Under the pieces are notes generated by a model that saw nothing but the letters and a program-made list of their open reading frames with translations, did not search any database and was not told the origin of the DNA. DNA of 64,000 nucleotides, from contig NZ_CP036278.1 of the NCBI RefSeq assembly GCF_007748035.1, forward strand, positions 2,852,001-2,916,000, in the 5' to 3' direction. The DNA is from Aeoliella mucimassa. Lineage in GTDB: Bacteria > Planctomycetota > Planctomycetia > Pirellulales > Lacipirellulaceae. Shown here piece after piece: positions 52,154 through 60,877 of this stretch. The first letter of the stretch is position 1; each line of letters starts with the position of its first letter. The translations under genes were made by a program, and so were the position numbers.

Positions 52154-55051
52154 ATGCTAGTGCACCATCTATTCCGTCGATTCTTACTGTTGACCCTACC
52201 CTTCCTCAGTCTTCCATCCTTGGCCCAGGCAGACAATTTGTCGAATCTCAGCGACTTTGCGACTTCACTGGTCGCGTTCGGCGGCCCTGCTGATATCGCC
52301 GGCGAAAGCGATTTCGGCGCCAACGGTCGGCAGCTAGCCGACGAATTCAATGGCCTCAACGGATTCGACGCTGGCTGGACTATGAATACTACGTTCACTC
52401 CAGTTGCAGCCGACTTGGCTACCGGCGAAACGCGACTGCTCATGGAAATCGGCGGTACCAGCAATGGCACGGGGCTATGGCTCCTCGATGGCGTCCCTAC
52501 GCTCGCCCTTAAAACCGGCGCCGGATTGCCCAGCCCAATCTCAAGCGTCGCCAGCGACGTAAGCCTGGTCGACAATGCGGCGGCCATCTTTAGCAGCTAC
52601 GGTTCTCTGTCCGCGGGCACGTCGTATTCGATTGCCGCGACCTGGAATGCGAACGACACTTTCACTTTGGCTGTACAAGACAATTCGACCCAACAAGGCG
52701 TAGTTCAATCGACGGTCGTCGATGGCACCAGCAGCAGCTACAACTGGTACGGCAATAGCACCTACAACGTAGGCCGCTTGGTTGGCGACCCAGGTAGCTA
52801 CGGAGGACTGAGCGGAACCGAAGGAACCCCCTTCACAGCGGTCGATGCCGTGAGCATGGATGGAGTCAGCGATTTTTCGAATGGCACCTTCAATGGCTTT
52901 GAAACGTTGTTTTGGAACGAACCATCCACGCTGTCGGTTGGTTCGAACCTGGCGGTCCTTACCGCTACGATCGATCTCGAACAAGGCGACATTACCATCT
53001 CCAATCCCACGAGTTCGTCGGTCACGATCGATTCGGCGACCCTCATCGGTGGCCAAGGTGGCTTCGACGATGGCAACGGTGCGGTACAACAACTTGTACT
53101 TTCGGGTGGCAACCTGGTGACCATCGCCGCGGGGAGTTCGGCCGTGTTGCCGGGCGTCAGTTGGGCGCCGAGTCCCTTCATCGACGCGGGCATCGCCTTG
53201 GAGGTAAGTGGAGCAACGACTAATACCATTGTGAATTACACGGGTTCCACTCTACTGTTTGGCGACTACGACGGAAGCGGTGTCGTAGACGCTGGCGATT
53301 GGCCCACGCTGCTGGCCTCGATGAACACGAGCGTCGCCGACCTCGATGGTATTGGGCGCTACATGGCAGGAGACCTGACTGGCGATGGACAAGTTGATCG
53401 CAACGATTTCCGACTCCTCAAAGAGCTGGCCTCTGGATCGGCGGCTACTAGTGGATCGGCCGATGCAGCCAACGTACCCGAGCCGGCTACCTGGGGTCTT
53501 ATCGCAGTGGGTATCACCATGTGTCTCTGCACCTATCGTCGTAAATCGGCTGTTTTGGCAACCGCCTGCGTCGCTCTGCTGGCAAGCACCAGCACAACCG
53601 CGATGGCGGCAGACATTTACATGGTGAGCAACACCGGCGAAATCCGCACCTTCGATGGCGTCGGCGGCACCAGCGGTTCCGTCGACCAAGTCGGCAATTT
53701 TGCCGGTGGCACTCTGGTAAACACGATTGCCGAGTACGGAACCTACCAGGGCTTCACTTCACTACCCAATGGTACCGTTTATGGAGTGAATAGCGCCGGT
53801 GGAGTCGACAGCTGGCCAACTCTAGCTGACTTTACCGCCAACACGAACCTTACCACGGTTTCCACCGGCGATCCGTATGGATCCCTGGCAACAGAGTCGC
53901 CTCGCTCGGGCATCCATGGTTTTTCCTTCGATGGCAATACCGGAGGACTCTACGTGGTTCTGGAGGGGCCGGATGAGAACGAGGGGGATCTCAAGCAATA
54001 CTCCACGCTGAAAAACTTCGTCGAGAATAATGGCACAATCTATACCCCGAACGGTTACGCCGGCAACATCATGCTGATGTACTACCCCGACGAAGATGCT
54101 CGCTTCACAACCGGCCTGCCAAACGCCGACGCAGGCCCGGGCTCCAACTACTTCCATATCACTGGTGGCGGGCAATTCGAAGGTTGGGAAGGTACTCTAA
54201 CCCAGTCCGGTTACGGCATGTACGGCGTCGGTGCGACTCCTGGTGGTGATGGCGGCGGTGGCAATCGTTCGTATCAACTTCCAGGCTTCGGTAACGAAGT
54301 CATCGGCAGCTTTTCCATCGTTCCAGATACGGAAGAGATGAAACTGCTCGTCGATACTTCGACCGGTGTTGTGAGCCTACAGCGTGCCGCTGCTGGCGAT
54401 CGCACCATCGATTTCTTACGAGTCAGTAGCCCTGGCAGTGGTTTACTCGGCAGCGGTTATCTTGGCTTAGGTGCGAACGATGAGTTCCCCGCAGGCGATG
54501 GCCTGGGAGGCGAAGGTTGGGACCTGGCACCGAGCAACGAAGGCAACATCAGCGATAAACGAGAGTACTTTGCCTTTAACAACGATGGCACGCTGGGTAA
54601 CTCCACCATCAGCAACAGCGGAGATTCGATCCCCTTGGGCTTGTTCTACGACACCGAGCAGGACTTGCAAGACTTAGTCCTCTACTACGATGTCGTCGAC
54701 CCGACCACTGGCGAGTTTATCTCGCAGTCAATTATCGGAGGAGTCTACGTCGACTATGTCGAGTCCACCGGACTTCCTGGCGACTATAACAGCGATGGCT
54801 CCGTGGATCTGGGCGACTACACTGTCTGGCGCGACAATCTCGGAGCTGATGGAAGCACCCTGGCCAATCGCAGCGTTGCCCTCAATGGATCCGAGATCGG
54901 AACGATCGACTACATGGTGTGGAAAGCCAACTTCGGCGCCAGCAGCGGCTCGCTGGCCTCGCTCGACGGTACAGCGGTGCCCGAACCTACCAGCGGCCTC
55001 GCTCTGTTGGGTGCAATTGTTTTGGCCGCCTTGGGATATCGCCGAACCTAA
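52154..55051 (+). CDS. Double PEP-CTERM protein: two exported modules in one frame
   Basis: A 965-residue frame that looks like two complete exported proteins end to end. Module 1 has a signal peptide (1-26, 'FLLLTLPFLSLPSLAQAD'), a LamG-like beta domain, a dockerin-like pair ('GDYDGSGVVDAGDWPTLLAS', '[19 protein letters not shown]') and a PEP-CTERM tail ('VPEPATWGLIAVG' then 'CTYRRKS'). With no stop, the frame then enters a second signal peptide ('AVLATACVALLASTSTTAMA'), a beta-propeller-like body, a second dockerin pair ('[20 protein letters not shown]') and a second tail ('VPEPTSGLALLGAIVLAALG', 'YRRT'). ATG 53519, inside the first tail, could start module 2 alone (510 residues). ATG 52154 is the module 1 start. 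Confidence 0.75.
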   Translation: MLVHHLFRRFLLLTLPFLSLPSLAQADNLSNLSDFATSLVAFGGPADIAGESDFGANGRQLADEFNGLNGFDAGWTMNTTFTPVAADLATGETRLLMEIGGTSNGTGLWLLDGVPTLALKTGAGLPSPISSVASDVSLVDNAAAIFSSYGSLSAGTSYSIAATWNANDTFTLAVQDNSTQQGVVQSTVVDGTSSSYNWYGNSTYNVGRLVGDPGSYGGLSGTEGTPFTAVDAVSMDGVSDFSNGTFNGFETLFWNEPSTLSVGSNLAVLTATIDLEQGDITISNPTSSSVTIDSATLIGGQGGFDDGNGAVQQLVLSGGNLVTIAAGSSAVLPGVSWAPSPFIDAGIALEVSGATTNTIVNYTGSTLLFGDYDGSGVVDAGDWPTLLASMNTSVADLDGIGRYMAGDLTGDGQVDRNDFRLLKELASGSAATSGSADAANVPEPATWGLIAVGITMCLCTYRRKSAVLATACVALLASTSTTAMAADIYMVSNTGEIRTFDGVGGTSGSVDQVGNFAGGTLVNTIAEYGTYQGFTSLPNGTVYGVNSAGGVDSWPTLADFTANTNLTTVSTGDPYGSLATESPRSGIHGFSFDGNTGGLYVVLEGPDENEGDLKQYSTLKNFVENNGTIYTPNGYAGNIMLMYYPDEDARFTTGLPNADAGPGSNYFHITGGGQFEGWEGTLTQSGYGMYGVGATPGGDGGGGNRSYQLPGFGNEVIGSFSIVPDTEEMKLLVDTSTGVVSLQRAAAGDRTIDFLRVSSPGSGLLGSGYLGLGANDEFPAGDGLGGEGWDLAPSNEGNISDKREYFAFNNDGTLGNSTISNSGDSIPLGLFYDTEQDLQDLVLYYDVVDPTTGEFISQSIIGGVYVDYVESTGLPGDYNSDGSVDLGDYTVWRDNLGADGSTLANRSVALNGSEIGTIDYMVWKANFGASSGSLASLDGTAVPEPTSGLALLGAIVLAALGYRRT

Positions 55052-55099
55052 CAATTGCGAATTTGAGCGATAACTTACGACGGGCAGCCGTAAGTCGAG

Positions 55100-55134
55100 G
55101 CACCTCCGAAACCTCTCTGTTTCGGAGGTGCTTT
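55100..55134 (+). terminator. Rho-independent terminator
   Basis: A 13-bp perfect stem (GCACCTCCGAAAC / GTTTCGGAGGTGC) with a 6-base loop is followed by TTTGTAT. It lies 49 bases after the double PEP-CTERM gene. Confidence 0.85.
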
Positions 55135-55216
55135 GTATCATTTGTGTGCAGTACAGTCTAACTTCATGAGAGACAAGAGCTCAACGGAGACACCGCCAGC
55201 GGTGAGCAAAGCTACT

Positions 55217-57004
55217 ATGTTACGCGAATCCAACCACCGCCGTACGACCCGCCTGTTGGCGATGGCGTTGCTCTCCTGTGTCATGGGTGAATTCAACCAA
55301 CCATGCTGGGGGCAGATTCTGGGAGCCAACTTCAATGAACGTCCGAAAGACGTAAACACCTCGCTGTTTGCGGCCAGCGAAAACACCTGGTCACGTGGAT
55401 TCTACGACGTGCTTGCCATGCGCGGCATCACCTCTCTGGAAACCAACGAGAATGTGCTGGGCCTCCAACGTGCAGCCGACGCGGGCCAGCAAGTGCTGGT
55501 GTCGTTCAAGTGGAACTTCAAAGGTTTCGACCGCAACGTACCTGCTCCTGGTTCCGACGACGAACTCGCACTGTTTCAGCGGGCTGTCGAAACGCTGGAG
55601 GCCATCGATCGCCCTATCAACGCGATCGTGCTGGGGAACGAGCCGATGTGGGAAACGCATGATTCCGATCTCTCGTTTTCCGGTGGAGTAGTCCCCTACG
55701 TCCAGTTCACGGAGCGACTACTGGACTACGTACAAACCGAATATGGTTCGCTTCAAACAGAAGAACCTCGCTACTTCCTCGGATCCCTCAATCGACTCGA
55801 TCAGACCTCGAACCAAAACAGGGATGTCGTGCAGGAACTGTTCCGCGTGGCTCGCGATAATCCGGCCATTTCCGGCATGGACCTGCATATTCACTTCGGC
55901 ACCACGGCCGAAGCCCGCGGTATGGCCCAGTTCGCGCGGCAAACGTTGGGAGCGGAAAAGGATCTGCTGGTCACCGAGTTCTCTCCCGTCTGGCGCTACA
56001 AGGATCATCTGAACGACGCGATCGGGGCAACCGCCGCCGGCTCGGCCTTCGCCAGTCAGTATGGCTACGCTTCGTCACTGGAGGTTGATGAGTACTTGAA
56101 AAACGCATTTGCGAATCAGGTGAGTCGGCAGGAGTGGACCGACTTCATCACGTCGCAACCTTGGTTTAACACCAATCATCTAAGCGACATGCATGGCTTA
56201 TTCGAGGAGTTTGGCGTATCGATCGCAACACTTGGCTACGCCCAACCTTTGAGCATGCGGGGGCTCGATCCCACAAAACCCAACTACAGTCCATTTCACA
56301 TTAACTGGCTTTACATCAGCGCCCTGGTCGAAGGCACCACGCTCGAAGCTTATAACGAGCTTTACATGGAAGACTGGCTGCACGAGCAACGTTTTCTAGC
56401 CGATCTCGATGACGACTCGCAAATTACGCTCGCCGACTACGACACCATCCGTTCATCGCTACATCAAGACGTCGCGAACCTGTCTTACAATGAGCTTCTG
56501 AAGTTGGGTGACCTGAACCTCGATCGGTCTGTCGATTATCTGGATCTTCAGCGTTTCTTCGACTCGTATGCATCAGTAAATGGCGTACGACTTGGCGACC
56601 TCAATGGCGACAGCATCGTCGATGTAACCGATTGGCCGTTAATGTTGGCGAATATGAACACCAGCCTAGTCGCTCAGGGCATCGACGAGTCGCTCTGGCA
56701 ATCAATGGGCGACATCAACCGGTCGGGATGGGTCGACCGCAACGACTTCCGACTATTCAAGAATGCCTACTTGGCAGCTGGTAACCGTCTGGCCTCGCTG
56801 GAAGCCGGCGACAGCGAAATAGCAGCACCAGAACCAACTTGCTGCAGCCTGACAGTAGCTGCCTGTGTATGGTTGGGCGGCCGGCACTGGTTCCAATACA
56901 GCAAGCGAACAGCGAGCAAAACGAATTCTACCACGACCTACGGGTCGAACGACTCGCACTCGCTGACTGGACGGATTCGAGTTTGGCTAAGTCGCAGCCG
57001 CTAG
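55217..57004 (+). CDS. TIM-barrel glycosidase-like PEP-CTERM protein with dockerin repeats
   Basis: A 595-residue exported protein. Signal segment 1-33. The body (about 35-400) has a glycosidase-like barrel pattern with '[15 protein letters not shown]' (Asn-Glu at the acid/base place) and '[16 protein letters not shown]' (Glu at the nucleophile place), typical of clan A enzymes, but I cannot name a GH family. Then two dockerin-like pairs ('[20 protein letters not shown]', '[20 protein letters not shown]', '[20 protein letters not shown]') and a PEP-CTERM-like end ('[19 protein letters not shown]') with an unusually long basic tail. Its stop shares a CTAG with the convergent kinase. ATG 55217 chosen. 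Confidence 0.7.
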   Translation: MLRESNHRRTTRLLAMALLSCVMGEFNQPCWGQILGANFNERPKDVNTSLFAASENTWSRGFYDVLAMRGITSLETNENVLGLQRAADAGQQVLVSFKWNFKGFDRNVPAPGSDDELALFQRAVETLEAIDRPINAIVLGNEPMWETHDSDLSFSGGVVPYVQFTERLLDYVQTEYGSLQTEEPRYFLGSLNRLDQTSNQNRDVVQELFRVARDNPAISGMDLHIHFGTTAEARGMAQFARQTLGAEKDLLVTEFSPVWRYKDHLNDAIGATAAGSAFASQYGYASSLEVDEYLKNAFANQVSRQEWTDFITSQPWFNTNHLSDMHGLFEEFGVSIATLGYAQPLSMRGLDPTKPNYSPFHINWLYISALVEGTTLEAYNELYMEDWLHEQRFLADLDDDSQITLADYDTIRSSLHQDVANLSYNELLKLGDLNLDRSVDYLDLQRFFDSYASVNGVRLGDLNGDSIVDVTDWPLMLANMNTSLVAQGIDESLWQSMGDINRSGWVDRNDFRLFKNAYLAAGNRLASLEAGDSEIAAPEPTCCSLTVAACVWLGGRHWFQYSKRTASKTNSTTTYGSNDSHSLTGRIRVWLSRSR

Positions 57005-59017
57005 CATTCGGCCAAATCGGCCGTCGCGACGCTCAGTTCGTGGGCAAAGCTCGCCCGATCGTTGCCAGCTTCATCGTCAGGTTCTATCGGCAAGCAAACC
57101 GTGAAAGTCGTCCCCTCTCCTTCGGTCGATTCCAGATGCACTTGACCTCCGTGCATCGCGACAATCACGTTGTGGGTAATCGAGAGCCCCTGCCCCGTTC
57201 CCTGGCCAACCGCCTTGGTCGTAAAGAAGGGATCGAATACCTTTTGACGAATCGGCTCGGGAATACCACACCCGTTGTCTTTTACTGACACTTCGACTCC
57301 ATCCTCAGTCAAGGAACTGCGGACCTCGATCTTTCCGACACCATTCTCTCCATAGCGATCGACGATCGCATCGGACGCATTCACGATCAGGTTTAACAGT
57401 ACCTGGTTCAGTTCGGAAGGATACGCGGGAATCTCTGGCAGCGAGTCGTCCAAGTTCAGGTCGATCTCGGCGTTGTACTTCCAACGATTTCGACTAATCG
57501 TCATCGTACTACGAATCGCTTCGTTGATATTCACCATCACCCGGTCTTTGTTCCCAGGATGCGAGAAGCTCTTCATCGCTTTGATGATGTTAACGGTACG
57601 CTGAATACCCTCGCGTGATTCATCAATGGCCTCGGCAAACTGCGAACGCACCAAGTTGAAGTCGCACGTTTCTATCATCTCTTCGATTTCTTGCTTCCGT
57701 TGCGACCAACTCTTGGGAGTCTCTTCGGTAAGCAGTTCGTTATAGCGATCGATCACCGTACACAAGCCACCTGCTGATTTCTCCAGGAACTCAATGTTGT
57801 CGGCAACAAACTGCATCGGGGTATTAATTTCGTGGGCAATTCCGGCGGCTAGCTGTCCAATCGACTCGAGCTTCTGCGATTGAAGCAATTGCCGTTCCAG
57901 CGTTTTGTACTCCGTCACGTCACGCATGGTCACCACACCACCCCGATGACCATTGGCAACCAGCGGTGCTGCGTTGACTGACAACATTTTATCGCCCGAC
58001 TTGCTACGCAGCAGTACTTCTTCGTTGACTACCACGTTACCAGCGATCGCTTTATTGACAGCCAATTCGCTCGTTTCGACAGGTGTTTCGCCGTCGAGAT
58101 GGCAAATCTGTAGTGTCGACACACAGCTCTCCAAGGTGTTGCCTACTTCCATTGTCACCCCGAGAATCTTCTCCGCTGCTGGATTCGAGCAGAGCAAATG
58201 CTTCGAGTCGTCGAAAGCGAGAATGCCATCCCCCACACTCGACATGACTGCGTCGAGGAGCGATTTCTGCTCCTGGGTTTCCTGAAGCAACTGATCTCGG
58301 TGCACCGCGGCCTCGCGTTGCTCGGTTACATCAGAGTAGACACCGACCATGCCAACCACGTTGCCATCCTGATCGTAGAAGGGAGCCTTGCTGGTCCAAA
58401 CAATATGTTCCTTCCCATCACTCGAGGTATGCGTCTCTTCGTGGTTGAGAATCTCGAATCCGAGTTCCATCACTTGCTGGTCACAGAGTCGATAGTGCAG
58501 TGCTTCGTCGGTAGTCCAAGGCATCTCAAAGTCGGTGAGACCCTTGATCTCGTCCGAACTCTCCACGCCTGCCATGCGAGCGAACAGGGCATTGCACCCG
58601 AGGTAAACCGACTCGCGGTCTTTCCAGAAGATGGCAAGCGGTGCGCTGTCGACAATGGTCTGCAGCATCCGGCGTTCGTAGGCGAGTTCATCGTTTCGCG
58701 ACTTCAGCTCCTCGGCCAGCCGCAGCTGTTCCTTCTCCGATATCTTTCGACAGGTGATGTCTTCCTTCACTGCAATAAAATGCGTGATCTTGCCAAGTTC
58801 GTTCACCAGGGGAGCAATCGTCTGCTGTTCCCAATAGAGCTCTCCAGAACGTTTGCGATTCAGCAACTCGCCGGACCAGTTTTGCCCACTATTGATCTTG
58901 CTCCATAGATCTTCGTAGACGCTATCGGGCGTTTCGCCCGACTTGAGTAGGCGAGACGTATTTCCCAATGCTTCCTGAGCCGAGTAGCCAGTCGTGCGGG
59001 TGAAATGGGGATTCACA

Positions 59018-59026
59018 TATTCCATC
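59018..59026. repeat. 9-bp target-site duplication, left copy
   Basis: TATTCCATC directly left of the IS and again directly right of it at 60062-60070. A 9-bp duplication is the known habit of the IS903 group. Confidence 0.93.
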
Positions 59027-60061
59027 GGCCTTGTTGAACAATTAGTCACAAACCTCCGTAAAAACTAACGTGGAATGGAACCACGTACCTTTTTTACGGA
59101 GATCGAACATGGCTACGAAAGAAAAACGAACCTACAAAGTCACGAACTGGAAGGAGTATAACAAGTCGCTCATCGAGCGTGGAAACATCACTATTTGGTT
59201 TAGCGACGAGGCGTTGGAGAACTGGGAACATCCTAACGACCAGACAAAAGTCGGTCGCCCTTTTGTCTTCAGCGATACGGCGATCGAGTGCTTGCTGACG
59301 ATTCGCGAACTGCTGAAACTTCCCTATCGGCAGACTGAGGGATTCGGCCGCTCGCTGGTGGCGATGTTGGGCGTCGAGGCAGCGATTCCCAATTATTCTT
59401 CGCTCGCCAAGCGAGCCAGCAAGCTGAATGTTTCGCTCGATATCGCTAACAAGAGGGGCGACATCGATATCGTGGTGGATAGCACCGGCATGAAAGTGTT
59501 TGGCGAGGGCGAATGGAAGATGCGGACGCATGGCAAGTCGAAGCGGCGGACATGGCGGAAGCTGCATTTGTCGGTGAATCCTGACACCCGCGAGATTGTG
59601 GCGGAGATTTTGACCGAGAACAGTTGCCACGATGCCGATGCGGTTCCCGAAATGCTGGAGCAGGTGGAGCAGCCCGTAAAAAAGTTTCACGGCGACGGTA
59701 GTTACGACAAGTGGAAGGTTTATGAAGGGCTGGAATCCGAAGGCATTGAGCCGGTGATTCCGCCGCAGCACAACGCCAAGATCAAACAACATGGCAACTC
59801 TGCGGAGGAGCCTTTGCCCCGGGACGAGGCAATTCGTCAGATTCGACGCAAGGGGCGTAGGAGTTGGAAAGAGGAAGTGGGCTATCATCGTAGAAGCTTG
59901 GCGGAAACGACCATGTACCGAGTGAAACAAAGCTTTGGGAGCCATCTCAAAAACCGAGTATTCGAAAACCAACAAACGGAAGCCCGCTTGCGCTGTAAAA
60001 TCATCAATCAATTCACCCAACTCGGGCTTCCACAGTTCGAGTGGAGTTAGTCAACAAGGCC
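59027..60061 (+). mobile_element. IS5-family (IS903-group) insertion sequence, copy 2
   Basis: 1035 bp, same length and ends as copy 1 at 8573-9607, with the same transposase. The ends are GGCCTTGTTGA / TCAACAAGGCC, and TATTCCATC is duplicated on both sides. It sits in the first PAS domain of the sensor kinase gene. The clean duplication and matching copy imply a recent insertion. Confidence 0.95.
59109..60050 (+). CDS. IS903-group transposase (copy 2)
   Basis: The same 313-residue DDE transposase as at 8655-9596; translation shows no difference. Catalytic Asp ('VVDSTGMK'), Asp ('HGDGSYD') and Glu ('SLAETTMYRVK') are present, so the element is probably active. Start ATG 59109 as in copy 1. 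Confidence 0.93.
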   Translation: MATKEKRTYKVTNWKEYNKSLIERGNITIWFSDEALENWEHPNDQTKVGRPFVFSDTAIECLLTIRELLKLPYRQTEGFGRSLVAMLGVEAAIPNYSSLAKRASKLNVSLDIANKRGDIDIVVDSTGMKVFGEGEWKMRTHGKSKRRTWRKLHLSVNPDTREIVAEILTENSCHDADAVPEMLEQVEQPVKKFHGDGSYDKWKVYEGLESEGIEPVIPPQHNAKIKQHGNSAEEPLPRDEAIRQIRRKGRRSWKEEVGYHRRSLAETTMYRVKQSFGSHLKNRVFENQQTEARLRCKIINQFTQLGLPQFEWS

Positions 60062-60070
60062 TATTCCATC
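60062..60070. repeat. 9-bp target-site duplication, right copy
   Basis: Second TATTCCATC; see the left copy at 59018-59026. Confidence 0.93.
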
Positions 60071-60309
60071 TCTCCTTTTGCATTCGTAATGACAATGGAG
60101 AGCGGACAATGCTCGACCGCCCGAGTCAGTTTATGCAAATCTCTTTCGACCTCGTGAAGCTCTCGACGCTCAAGTTCCAGCTGTTGTTGCAGGCTTTCAA
60201 CTTCCTCGCTACGTGCCTCTAGCTCGACATGCAGATTGCGTAGGTGAATACCGATTCCCGCAATCAATATCAGAGCACAAATGGCAATAGCAATAACAAC
60301 CACTAGCAA

Positions 60310-60877
60310 CTAACTCCTAAGCATTGCGAATAGGCCCAGTGCGAACGAGTCGAGACCCGGCACTACTTAGCTGTTGACCTCACCTGCCCACGTCACGAAG
60401 AGTGATCGACTGACTCAGCCTGCTCGGAAAGGGATTGGTTTATGTTTGGTTAAGCCAGTTGCAGCTTATTCCCCACCGAAATAACAACACACCTGCCCTT
60501 TGGAGCAACACGATGGCACTCCTACTTTCACTTTTCAAATATGGAGTAAAGAAGAGTTGCAGGAGACCGTATTTGGCTATCCAGGGCTTCAATTGCGGTG
60601 AAATGTTACCCTGCAATCCAAATAATCGTTAGCGAGCCCTCCTGAAAAAGTCCACCCGGTAGAGCGTATTTGCAACAATACTGCATTGCGACAGCTTGCG
60701 GTTTGACTTTTAGGTTTGTCTGATTTTTCAGACAGCGAATCGAAAAGACCGAGTGCCTATTTTTGCAGGAATCGGGCCTGCAATTGCGGACAATGAGCCT
60801 CTGCCGTTCGCTTACAATGGTATCGCACCCGCAGCCACATGCGGGTCGATAGCTTGTCTCGATCATAGGATGCCGCA
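60310..60877. other. Intergenic region upstream of the kinase and the rhamnosidase
   Basis: About 570 bases, A+T-richer than average, holding promoters for both divergent genes. AGGAG (near 60314-60318 on the minus strand) fits the kinase start, and AGGA at about 60866 the rhamnosidase start. Small frames have no coding features. I see no RNA gene or repeat. Confidence 0.35.

Larger units (their letters stand above)
57001..60309 (-). pseudogene. Multi-PAS sensor histidine kinase interrupted by IS903-like copy 2
   Basis: Before insertion this was a membrane-bound sensor kinase. The 5' part (60062-60309, TTG or GTG start after AGGAG) has a membrane helix ('MLVVVIAIAICALILIAGIG'), a coiled coil and the start of a PAS domain ('CPLSIVITNAKGEME'). 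The IS follows, then the remaining PAS ('[20 protein letters not shown]'), a second PAS ('[19 protein letters not shown]'), a third PAS, the H-box ('[20 protein letters not shown]', His as phosphate acceptor) and the ATP-binding domain ('[13 protein letters not shown]', '[12 protein letters not shown]', 'GTGQGLSI'). Taking out the IS and one 9-bp repeat restores the frame. An ORF that starts inside the IS could still make a soluble kinase. No response regulator is adjacent. Confidence 0.9.
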
